A stretch of DNA of 64,000 nt from contig KK211150.1 of the NCBI GenBank assembly GCA_000620545.1, positions 353,423 to 417,422 on the forward strand, given 5' to 3'. Source of the stretch: Intrasporangiaceae bacterium URHB0013 (GTDB taxonomy: Bacteria > Actinomycetota > Actinomycetes > Actinomycetales > Dermatophilaceae). A program made the translations under genes and the position numbers. Below are positions 37,954-45,427 of the stretch, in pieces (within the stretch, counting starts at the first letter, position 1; the number at the start of each line of letters is the position of its first letter). The notes under the pieces are model-generated. The model was not told where the DNA came from, ran no database searches, and saw only the letters and a list, made by a program, of their open reading frames with translations.

Positions 37954-38292
37954 TCAGCCGGGGGAGTTGGTCGGATCGGCGACCCACGGTCCGAGCTGCG
38001 GGTCCCACCGGCGCACGACACGTCGCAGGATGTAGCCACCCACCCAGTAGGGGTCCTGGTCGAACGTCGCCGTCACGGACTCCACGGACTCGCCCGAGCA
38101 GACGATGAGCGCGGCGTTGCGGGCCTCCTGGTCGGTCGGCTCGCCCTCGCTCACCTCGTCGATGCCCTCCTGGTACATCCCTGCCACGAGCAGGCCGGAG
38201 ATCCCGCTCAACCACTCGCGGTGCTCCGGCCGGACCGTCAGCATCTCGGTCGCATCGTCGGGGTAGGTGTAGTGGATCGCAAAGATCGCCAC
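37954..38292 (-). CDS. YciI family protein
   Basis: 112 residues from GTG 38292, with GGAGG 8 bases upstream. YCII-type ferredoxin-like fold: VAIFAIHYTYPDD, RPEHREWLSGI, GMYQEGIDEVSEG and FDQDPYWVGGYILRRVVRRW. The conserved His (in PEHREWL) and Asp (in FDQDPY) of the family are present. Function of the family is largely unknown; some are dehydrochlorinase-like. Confidence 0.88.
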   Translation of the reverse strand: MAIFAIHYTYPDDATEMLTVRPEHREWLSGISGLLVAGMYQEGIDEVSEGEPTDQEARNAALIVCSGESVESVTATFDQDPYWVGGYILRRVVRRWDPQLGPWVADPTNSPG

Positions 38293-38353
38293 GGGGTGGG
38301 CCTCCAGTCGCTCGGGTGGACGTCGGTGTCGTGGGCGGCTGGGGCCGCCATGG

Positions 38354-39202
38354 TCAGGCGGTGGTGATCCGGTGCGCGCCGGCATACACGTTGAGGCGGG
38401 TGCCGCGGACGAAGCCGAGAAGGCTCATCCCGGCGTCCTCAGCGCACTCGACGGCCAGAGATGATGGCGCGGAAACGGCTGCCAGACAGGGGATTCCAGC
38501 CATGATCGCCTTCTGGGTCAGCTCGAACGACGCGCGGCCCGAGACGACGAGCACGCACCCCACCCCAGGGACGCGGCCGCTCTGGAGCGCCCACCCGACG
38601 ACCTTGTCGACGGCGTTGTGCCGACCGACGTCCTCCCGGACGACGAGCAGCTCGCCGTCGGCGGTGAAGAGGCCCGCCGCGTGCAACCCGCCCGTCTTGT
38701 CGAACGACCGCTGCTCGCGCCGGAGGGCGTCGGGCAGCTCCGCGACGATCTTGGCCGCGAACTCCGTCGTGTCGGCCCGGACGTCGAAGGCCGACTGCGC
38801 CCGGAGCTGCTCGATGCTCGCCTTGCCGCAGACCCCGCACGAGGAGTTGGTGAAGAAGGCGCGGGTCGCCGTCGCGTCCGGTGGTGCGACGCCGAGGGCC
38901 AGCGTCACGTCGATGACGTTGTAGGTGTTCTCGTCGAAGCCGCTCTCACCGGACACGACGGCGCCCTCGCAGTAGCGCGCCAGCGCGATGTCGTCGGCCG
39001 AGCGGATGAGGCCCTCCGACATGAGGAAGCCGTGGACGAGCTCGATGTCGTGCCCGGGAGTGCGCATCGTCACCGTCAGCGGGGTGCCGTTGACGCGCAG
39101 CTCGAGCGGCTCCTCGACGGTGAGGGTGTCGGGGCGGGTGGTCGTCGACGGCGTCGCGAGATCGATCGTCGTGACCTTGCGCCGTACCGTCACCCGTCCC
39201 AT
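38354..39202 (-). CDS. fdhD: Formate dehydrogenase accessory sulfurtransferase FdhD
   Basis: 282 residues. FdhD passes sulfur from IscS to the molybdenum cofactor of formate dehydrogenase. Seen here: HDIELVHGFLMSEGLI, the catalytic Cys loop FFTNSSCGVCGKASIEQL (CxxC), GGLHAAGLF, VREDVGRHNAVDKVVG and VVSGRASFELTQKA. Length is standard. No formate dehydrogenase gene is in this window. Divergent from mobA, whose start is 38 bases away. Confidence 0.94.
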   Translation of the reverse strand: MGRVTVRRKVTTIDLATPSTTTRPDTLTVEEPLELRVNGTPLTVTMRTPGHDIELVHGFLMSEGLIRSADDIALARYCEGAVVSGESGFDENTYNVIDVTLALGVAPPDATATRAFFTNSSCGVCGKASIEQLRAQSAFDVRADTTEFAAKIVAELPDALRREQRSFDKTGGLHAAGLFTADGELLVVREDVGRHNAVDKVVGWALQSGRVPGVGCVLVVSGRASFELTQKAIMAGIPCLAAVSAPSSLAVECAEDAGMSLLGFVRGTRLNVYAGAHRITTA

Positions 39203-39214
39203 GGGTCAAGCCTG
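39203..39214 (-). promoter_or_regulatory. -10 box for leaderless fdhD start
   Basis: On the minus strand CAGGCT (39214-39209) lies 6 bases before ATG 39202. Confidence 0.35.
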
Positions 39215-39227
39215 CCAGACTCCGTGC

Positions 39228-39239
39228 CAGACTCCGAGG
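39228..39239 (+). promoter_or_regulatory. -10 box for leaderless mobA start
   Basis: CAGACT at 39228-39233, 6 bases before GTG 39240. GCCAGACTCCG is duplicated just upstream. Confidence 0.35.
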
Positions 39240-39926
39240 GTGCCGTCGAGCCCTCCGTCAGCGGACCCCGCCGTCGTCGTGCTGACGGGCGGCGCCTCGC
39301 GGCGCATGGGCTCGCACAAGCCCCTGCTCGAGGTGGGCGGTCGCACGCTGGTGGCGCGTGTCCTCGACGCGGCCGGTGCACGCCCCGTGCTCGTCGTCGG
39401 GCCCGGTCAGGGCGTCCCCGCCGGCGTACGCGTCGTGCGGGAGCGGGTCCCGGGTGGCGGACCCGTGGCCGGCGTGGCCACGGCCGTCGAGACACTCACG
39501 GCCGACCCCGAGGTGTCCCCTCCGTATGCCGTCGTGCTCCTCGCGGCGGACCTGCCCTTCGTCTCGTCCGCCCATGTGGGCCGCCTCCTCGAGGCCCTGG
39601 AGTCGGCAGACCTCGCGGTCACGGTGGACCGCGATGGGCGCACGAACTGGCTCTGCGCAGCCTGGCGTCTCCCCGCCCTGCGCGCGCGCCTCGACGAGGT
39701 CGGCGACGCATACGGGCGGAGCATGCGTGAGCTCGCCAGCGGCGTGCGCACGCAGTCGGTCGACGACCCGGGGGGTGTGGCCCTCGACGTGGACACGCCT
39801 GCCGACCTGGCTCGGGCGCGACACCGCGCCGAGGGCGCTGTCGAGGGCGCTGTCGAGCGCAGTGCCGAGGGCGGTGCTGAGCCTCGCGCTGACGGCTCCG
39901 AGTGCGGCGTCCCGACCGTCGACTGA
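39240..39926 (+). CDS. mobA: Molybdenum cofactor guanylyltransferase MobA
   Basis: 228 residues from GTG 39240; ATG 39201 is an alternative that would add 13 residues. VVLTGGASRRMGSHKPLLEVGG is the GTP-binding signature. VRERVPGGGPVAGVATAVE and AVVLLAADLPFVSSAHV carry the conserved GP…G and DxP motifs, and LDVDTPADLARAR is the typical end. It converts Mo-molybdopterin to the guanine dinucleotide form used by formate-dehydrogenase-like enzymes. The C-terminal tail is low complexity. Confidence 0.9.
   Translation: MPSSPPSADPAVVVLTGGASRRMGSHKPLLEVGGRTLVARVLDAAGARPVLVVGPGQGVPAGVRVVRERVPGGGPVAGVATAVETLTADPEVSPPYAVVLLAADLPFVSSAHVGRLLEALESADLAVTVDRDGRTNWLCAAWRLPALRARLDEVGDAYGRSMRELASGVRTQSVDDPGGVALDVDTPADLARARHRAEGAVEGAVERSAEGGAEPRADGSECGVPTVD
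39831..39878 (+). repeat. Four 12-bp units at 3' end of mobA
   Basis: GAGGGCGCTGTC at 39831 and 39843, followed by two diverged copies at 39855 and 39867, encoding EGAV-EGAV-ERSA-EGGA. Confidence 0.6.
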
Positions 39927-40160
39927 CGGCATCTCCGGGCGACTCTGGGAGATCGCCCAAGTCGGGCCCTGTAGCGAATCCCTCTGCCGCCAAGCGGCAC
40001 TCAGAAGTTGGACCGCATTTGGCAAAGACTTGGTAAGCCCCGTTGACCGCTGTTCTCGGCTGCTGCGAACGTCGCGCTCGTTCCGGCCCGATCTCATGTC
40101 GTGAGATGGCGGAACTCCCTCCAGGCGGCCCACGAGCCGCATCTCGACAAGGAGCATCCA

Positions 40161-42218
40161 GTGAATCGACTGAAGTCCGGGCTGGCGACCGGAGGGCTGC
40201 TCGCCCTCGCTCTCGCCATCTCGCCGGCGATCCCGGCGGGCGCAGCGGCAGGTGCAGGACGCGACAAGGCGCCCGCACCCGAGTCGCAGAGCCTCAAGGC
40301 GACCGAGCAGTCCCGAGCAGCATCCTCCGCGAGCGCCCTCGGTCTCGCCTCGGGCGAGAAGCTCACCGTGAGGTCCGTCATCTCGGATCCCGACGGTGCG
40401 ACCCACGTGCGTTACGAACGCACCCTCGACGGCCTCCGGGTCGTCGGCGGCGACTTCGTCACCCACAAGGACTCCTCGGGCGCCGTCAAGAGCGTCACAT
40501 GGAACGGCCGCAAGAACGTCACACCGTCGACCATGAGCCCCACCATCGCCAGGAGCCAGGCCCAGCAGGCCGGACTCGCCGCGTCGAAGGCCAACCAGGA
40601 GAAGGCTTCTCCCGGTGAGCTCGTCGTCTTCCAGTCGGCGAACGGTCCCACCCTCGCCTACGAGGTCGTCACCGAGGGCATCAAGGCCGACCAGACCCCG
40701 ACCCGCCTTCACACGATCGTCGACGCCACCACGGGCAAGACCCTGACGAGCTGGGACGACATCAAGCACGGCACGGGCAACGGCATCTTCGTCGGCTCCG
40801 TGACCCTCGGCACCACGGCCGGCACGACGTACACGATGAAGGACTCGCACGGGAACTACGCGACCGACCTCAACCAGGCCACGAGCGGCACGGGCACGAC
40901 GTTCACCGACGCCGACGACGTCTGGGGCAACGGCTCGCAGAGCAACCGCCAGTCGGCTGCGGTCGACGCGCACTACGGCGCCGGCAAGACGTACGACTAC
41001 TACAACACCCAGCTCGGCCGCGCCGGCATCTGGAACAACGGCACCGGTGCCCGCAGCCGCGTCCACTACGGCCAGAGCTACGGCAACGCCTTCTGGGACG
41101 GCACCCAGATGACGTACGGCGACGGCTCCGGCAACGCGGCCCCGCTCGTCGAGCTCGACGTCGCCGGCCACGAGATGAGCCACGGCGTAACCGAGAACAC
41201 CGCCAACCTCAACTACTCCGGCGACGCGGGTGGCCTCAACGAGTCGACCTCCGACATCTTCGGCACCGCCGTCGAGTGGTACGCGAACAACGCGAGCGAC
41301 AGCCCCGACTACCTCATCGGCGAAGAGATCAACATCAACGGCAACGGCACGCCGCTGCGCTACATGGACAAGCCGAGCAAGGACGGCGGCTCCAAGGACT
41401 GCTGGAGCAGCTCCCTCGGCAGCCTCGACCCGCACTACTCGTCCGGGCCGCTGAACCACTGGTACTACCTGGCCTCCGAGGGCTCGGGCGCCAAGACGAT
41501 CAACGGCGTCAGCTACAACAGCCCGACCTGCAACGCGTCGACGGTGACCGGCATCGGCCACCTCAAGGTCGAGAAGATCTGGTACCGCACCCTGTCGACG
41601 TACCTCACCTCGGGCAGCAACTACGCGGCAGCCCGCACGGGCGTCATCAAGGCGGCCAAGGACCTCTACGGCGCCGGCTCCGCCGAGTGCACGGCGGTGG
41701 ACAAGGCCATGGCCGCCATCTCCGCCCCGGCCAGCACCGAGACCTGCGGCGGCACGACGCCCCCGCCCACGGGTGGCTCGCTGACCAACGGTGGCTTCGA
41801 GTCCGGCCAGACCGGCTGGACCGGCACCGCAGGCCCCATCACGAACAACACGGGCCGTCCGGCCCACAGCGGTTCGTACAAGCTGTGGCTCGGTGGCAAC
41901 GGCTCCACGGCCTCCGAGAGCGAGTCGCAGACGTTCGCCGTCCCGTCCACGGCCACCGCGCCGACCCTGACCTACTGGATCCGGATCGACACGGCCGAGA
42001 CGACGACCACGACCGCGTACGACACGGCGACGGTGCAGATCAACGGCGTCACGAAGCAGAGCTACTCGAACGTGTCCACGCCGAAGGCGTCGTACGTCCA
42101 GAAGACGATCGACCTCACGTCCTACAAGGGCACGAACGTCACCCTGAAGTTCGCCGCCACCGAGGACTCCTCGCTCCAGACGAGCTTCGTCATCGACGAC
42201 GTCGCGACGAACTTCTGA
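40161..42218 (+). CDS. Secreted M4 (thermolysin-type) metallopeptidase
   Basis: 685 residues from GTG 40161 with AAGGAG upstream. A signal peptide (LKSGLATGGLLALALAISPA) ends near an AGA-type cleavage site. The propeptide has FTP- and PepSY-like parts. The catalytic domain has HEMSH (residues 337-341) with the third zinc ligand Glu in GGLNESTSDIFG, and the C-terminal M4 helix domain includes the catalytic His in SGPLNHWYY. After a Pro-Thr linker, a C-terminal beta-sandwich (NGGFESGQTGW…FVIDDV) of about 145 residues is likely a carbohydrate- or protein-binding module. Confidence 0.93.
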   Translation: MNRLKSGLATGGLLALALAISPAIPAGAAAGAGRDKAPAPESQSLKATEQSRAASSASALGLASGEKLTVRSVISDPDGATHVRYERTLDGLRVVGGDFVTHKDSSGAVKSVTWNGRKNVTPSTMSPTIARSQAQQAGLAASKANQEKASPGELVVFQSANGPTLAYEVVTEGIKADQTPTRLHTIVDATTGKTLTSWDDIKHGTGNGIFVGSVTLGTTAGTTYTMKDSHGNYATDLNQATSGTGTTFTDADDVWGNGSQSNRQSAAVDAHYGAGKTYDYYNTQLGRAGIWNNGTGARSRVHYGQSYGNAFWDGTQMTYGDGSGNAAPLVELDVAGHEMSHGVTENTANLNYSGDAGGLNESTSDIFGTAVEWYANNASDSPDYLIGEEININGNGTPLRYMDKPSKDGGSKDCWSSSLGSLDPHYSSGPLNHWYYLASEGSGAKTINGVSYNSPTCNASTVTGIGHLKVEKIWYRTLSTYLTSGSNYAAARTGVIKAAKDLYGAGSAECTAVDKAMAAISAPASTETCGGTTPPPTGGSLTNGGFESGQTGWTGTAGPITNNTGRPAHSGSYKLWLGGNGSTASESESQTFAVPSTATAPTLTYWIRIDTAETTTTTAYDTATVQINGVTKQSYSNVSTPKASYVQKTIDLTSYKGTNVTLKFAATEDSSLQTSFVIDDVATNF

Positions 42219-42270
42219 GCGACCGGGGACCACGGGCTGCGTGAGCAGCCCTGAACCACCCGCACCACCA

Positions 42271-42314
42271 GAGGTCGGTATGCCGCCGGGTCAGCCCCGC
42301 GGCATACCGACCTC
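42271..42314. terminator. Perfect 16-bp hairpin between convergent genes
   Basis: GAGGTCGGTATGCCGC (42271-42286) pairs perfectly with 42299-42314 around a 12-base loop. It lies between the ends of the protease gene and the lipoprotein gene, so it likely ends both transcripts. Each arm contains the heptamer GTATGCC/GGCATAC. Confidence 0.65.
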
Positions 42315-42354
42315 GCGCGTCGGGCTCGAAGACTCAGGGCTCGGGGGCGGGGAC

Positions 42355-42984
42355 TCAGGGGGCGAGGGCAACCGGCGGCGTCGTCGTCGGTGTCGTGCAG
42401 CGAGTCATGGCGGGCACCGAGAGCGTGACGTCGCTGACGAGGATCCCGACGAGGCCGGCGATCTCGCCGAGCGACGGGTCGCTGAGGTCGATCCGGCGGG
42501 CCTGGTCGTCCGTGACGGAGATCGTGATCGGCTCGGTCACGGCGTCGGGGTCGGATCCCGGGTCGACCGTGGTGGAGCCGTCGGTCGGCAGGTCCGTCTC
42601 GGAGGCGCCCAGGCGCAGCGTGGCGAGGAGCGTGACGAGCTGGCGCTGCTGGGGGACTGCGAGTGTGCAGACGCGGCCGTGCACCGATCGCGTCTCGACC
42701 CGGACCCGGCCGTTGACCTCGAGCACGATGCGGTCGTCGAAGCCCGCGATGCCGCCCGTGCGGCGCAGCGTCAACGGGAAGGCAGGACCGTAGGACGGCG
42801 AGAGCGAGTCGTCGCCGCCGGAGCCCAGGCGTTGTGGCGAGACCCTCGTCGAGGTGGCCGGCGAGGGGGTCGAGGCCCCGCCACCCGGCGATCGCTCGTC
42901 AGGCGTGGCGGCGCCGCACCCCCCGACGGAGAGTGCTGCGATCGCCAACACCACGCACACGCCTGCGCGCCGCATGAAGACCAT
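42355..42984 (-). CDS. Putative lipoprotein
   Basis: 209 residues from ATG 42984, with GGGAGGG 6 bases upstream. The signal MVFMRRAGVCVVLAIAALSVGGCG ends in lipobox VGGC. A Ser/Pro/Gly linker follows, then a beta-rich domain (FPLTLRRTGGIAGFDDRIVLEVNG) with two Cys (RVCTLAV, MTRCTTP). It resembles other small actinobacterial surface lipoproteins with no assigned role. Confidence 0.75.
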   Translation of the reverse strand: MVFMRRAGVCVVLAIAALSVGGCGAATPDERSPGGGASTPSPATSTRVSPQRLGSGGDDSLSPSYGPAFPLTLRRTGGIAGFDDRIVLEVNGRVRVETRSVHGRVCTLAVPQQRQLVTLLATLRLGASETDLPTDGSTTVDPGSDPDAVTEPITISVTDDQARRIDLSDPSLGEIAGLVGILVSDVTLSVPAMTRCTTPTTTPPVALAP

Positions 42985-43218
42985 GGTGGGCCCTCCCGGG
43001 CGGCGATGCACGTGAGACGCGAGGGATTCGGGACAACGCTTGGATGACGGTTTCAAGTGGCGGGCCTCGGGATACGCAGGAATGCTCGGAGTCAGAGGTG
43101 TGTCGCGGCCCGGGGGCCGGCGCACGCCCGCACCCCACCCGCACGCCGTCCGACGCCGATGGACCCATGTCGGCGCGGAGCGTCGTGCGATCTACAGGGA
43201 TACGAAAGGGACGATCGA

Positions 43219-45186
43219 GTGATACCCATCTCCACACCACATCGAACTCCGGGGACCCGCAGGATGCGGCAGTCCGTGGCGGCACTCGGTGCCGTCGCTG
43301 CCGTCGCGGCCGGGATGGCCCTGACCAGCCCGGCCGCGCAGGCCGCGGACCCGACGGCCTCGGCCACGGGCAGCGACCCGGCGAGCCGTGAGCGCGCCTT
43401 CGCGGCGGCCTCGGCCGAGTACGGCGTGCCACGCACGGTGCTCGAGGCGGTGTCCTACGCCCAGACCCGCTGGGACTTCAACCCGGGCCACAGCTCGTCG
43501 GGCGGCTACGGGCCGATGCACCTCGTCGACGCCGACCTCGGGTCGGCCACCGAGGGCAAGGGCCTCGGCGACGCAACCGCGCCGGCTGCGTCGGCGCCCG
43601 TCGCCGACACGCTGGGTCGAGCGGCCGCGCTGACCGGGCTCGACGAGGGGACGCTGCGCACCGACGAGCTCGCCAACATCCGTGGTGGCGCCGCACTGCT
43701 CGCCGCGACGCAGCAGCGCCTCGGCCTGCCCACGGGCGCCGGCACCGACTCCGGTGACTGGTACGCCGCGGTCGCCGACGCCTCCGGCTCGGCCCAGGAG
43801 GACGTCGCCGGGGCGTTCGCCGACGACACCTACTCCGTCATCGCCGCCGGCGCCTCTCGTCGCACGGTCGACGGCAAGGAGGTGTCGCTGCAGCCCTCGG
43901 CCGCGACGCCCGCTAAGGCGCAGATCACCCGGCTGGGGCTGCTGAAGCGGGCGAACAACTCGCAGGTCGATTGCCCGCCCGGGCTCGAGTGCGACTGGGT
44001 GCCGGCGCCGTACGCCAAGACCGGCCCGGGCGCCGGCGACTACGGCAACCACGACCTCGCATCGCGACCGGCCTCGCCGAAGATCACGAACATCGTCATC
44101 CACAACACGGAGGCGAGCTACGACACCACCCTCAAGCTCGTCACCGACCCGGACTACCTGGCCTGGAACTACTCGCTGCGCTCGAGCGACGGGCTGATCG
44201 CCCAGCACCTCGAGCCGAAGGACGTCGGCTGGCACGCCGGCAACTGGTACGTCAACAGCCACTCGATCGGCCTCGAGCACGAGGGCTTCGCGGCGACCGG
44301 GGCCCAGTGGTTCAGCGAGCCGATGTACCGCTCGTCGGCCCGGCTCGTGCGCTACCTCGCCAAGAAGTACGACATCCCGCTCGACATGCAGCACGTCTTC
44401 GGCCACGACCAGATCCCGGGCGTCGCGCCGGCGAACGTCGCGGGCATGCACTGGGACCCGGGCCCCTACTGGAACTGGGAGCACTACTTCCAGCTGCTGG
44501 GGGCGCCGCTGCAGTCGCACGGCGTCGACGGTGCTCAGGACCTGGTCCGCATCCTGCCCGGCTTCGACGACAACATCCAGACCCTCACCTCCTGCACGAC
44601 GGCGGGGGTGGCCTGCGAGCCGCAGGGCACGAACTTCGTCTACCTGCACAACGCTCCCTCGGAGTCGGCCCCGCTCGTCAACGACATCGGCCGCAAGCCC
44701 AACGGGGCCGCCTCGACGACGTCGGTCTCCGACATCGGGGCTCGCGCTCAGGCGGGGCTCACCTTCGCCGTCGCGGAGCGCCAGGGTGACTGGACGGCCA
44801 TCTGGTTCAACGGCGTCAAGGCCTGGTTCCACAACCCGGCCTCGGACCCGACGGCCATCGCGGTGGGCGGCCAGTACGTCGTGCCCAAGCCCGGTCGCAC
44901 GTCGGTGCCGGTGTACGGCAGGGCCTATCCCGAGGCGTCGGCCTACCCGGCCGGAATCCCGGTGCAGGCGCTCGCTCCGCTGCAGTACAGGTTCACGGCG
45001 GGCCAGCGGTATGCCGTCGGCGACCTCACCATCCCGACGAACTACTACCGCGCGACGACGTTCTCGGCCGACACCCCGAACGACCACGTCGACGTCGTCG
45101 GTCAGGACACCTACTACCAGGTCTCGCTCGGCCACCGCTTCGCCTACGTGCGCGCTGCGGACGTCGACGTCGTCCCGGCCCAGTAA
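43219..45186 (+). CDS. N-acetylmuramoyl-L-alanine amidase (secreted)
   Basis: 655 residues from GTG 43219; AAAGGGA lies upstream. Signal peptide RQSVAALGAVAAVAAGMALT…AQAA. An N-terminal region with YGVPRTVLEAVSYAQTRWDF and SGGYGPMHLVD looks like a goose-lysozyme/SLT-type transglycosylase relic or binding module. The amidase_2/PGRP domain follows: IVIHNTEASYDTT (His295 zinc ligand), SIGLEHEGFA, HVFGHDQIPG (His396) and MHWDPGPYWNW (Asp413). The C-terminal third contains SH3-like beta modules. It cleaves the peptide from peptidoglycan glycan strands. Confidence 0.9.
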   Translation: MIPISTPHRTPGTRRMRQSVAALGAVAAVAAGMALTSPAAQAADPTASATGSDPASRERAFAAASAEYGVPRTVLEAVSYAQTRWDFNPGHSSSGGYGPMHLVDADLGSATEGKGLGDATAPAASAPVADTLGRAAALTGLDEGTLRTDELANIRGGAALLAATQQRLGLPTGAGTDSGDWYAAVADASGSAQEDVAGAFADDTYSVIAAGASRRTVDGKEVSLQPSAATPAKAQITRLGLLKRANNSQVDCPPGLECDWVPAPYAKTGPGAGDYGNHDLASRPASPKITNIVIHNTEASYDTTLKLVTDPDYLAWNYSLRSSDGLIAQHLEPKDVGWHAGNWYVNSHSIGLEHEGFAATGAQWFSEPMYRSSARLVRYLAKKYDIPLDMQHVFGHDQIPGVAPANVAGMHWDPGPYWNWEHYFQLLGAPLQSHGVDGAQDLVRILPGFDDNIQTLTSCTTAGVACEPQGTNFVYLHNAPSESAPLVNDIGRKPNGAASTTSVSDIGARAQAGLTFAVAERQGDWTAIWFNGVKAWFHNPASDPTAIAVGGQYVVPKPGRTSVPVYGRAYPEASAYPAGIPVQALAPLQYRFTAGQRYAVGDLTIPTNYYRATTFSADTPNDHVDVVGQDTYYQVSLGHRFAYVRAADVDVVPAQ

Positions 45187-45220
45187 CCACCCCACCCCCA
45201 GCGCCCCACCCCACCCCCAA

Positions 45221-45424
45221 CCGTCGAAAGGCCAAAGTTTGCGGCCTGGCTGACGTCGAAAGGCCACTTCTCGTCGCGAGAAGTGGCCTTTCGACTGCCT
45301 TGACCTCGCAGACTTTGGCCTTTCGACGGTTGCAATCCCGCAGAGTTTGGCCTCTCGACGGTTGGGGTGCCGCAGAGTTTGGCCTTTCGACGGGGTCTAC
45401 GCCGCAGAGTTTGGCCTTTCGACG
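45221..45424. repeat. Intergenic array of CGCAGA(G/C)TTTGGCCTTTCGACG repeats
   Basis: Four direct copies of a 22-23 bp unit start at 45307, 45339, 45371 and 45403, exactly 32 bp apart, separated by 9-base spacers of different sequence. An inverted copy lies at 45221-45244. Between them is a 41-bp palindrome built from the same core (GGCCTTTCGAC). The array fills the gap between the convergent amidase and penicillin-binding protein genes. Confidence 0.85.
45255..45295. terminator. 19-bp perfect hairpin within the repeat array
   Basis: Arms 45255-45273 and 45277-45295 with a TCG loop. It sits 69 bases past the amidase stop and may end transcription in both directions. Its outer 11 bases match the surrounding repeat units. 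Confidence 0.6.
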
Positions 45425-45427
45425 TGG

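Noticed and set aside
39258-42233. A 991-codon minus-strand open frame
   Set aside because: It is the antisense of mobA and the M4 protease gene, both with complete family motifs. Its translation is Val/Arg/Gly/Asp-rich, typical of GC-rich antisense frames.
45221-45424. CRISPR array
   Set aside because: Spacers are only 9 bases and not protospacer-like, one unit is inverted, and no cas genes are present.
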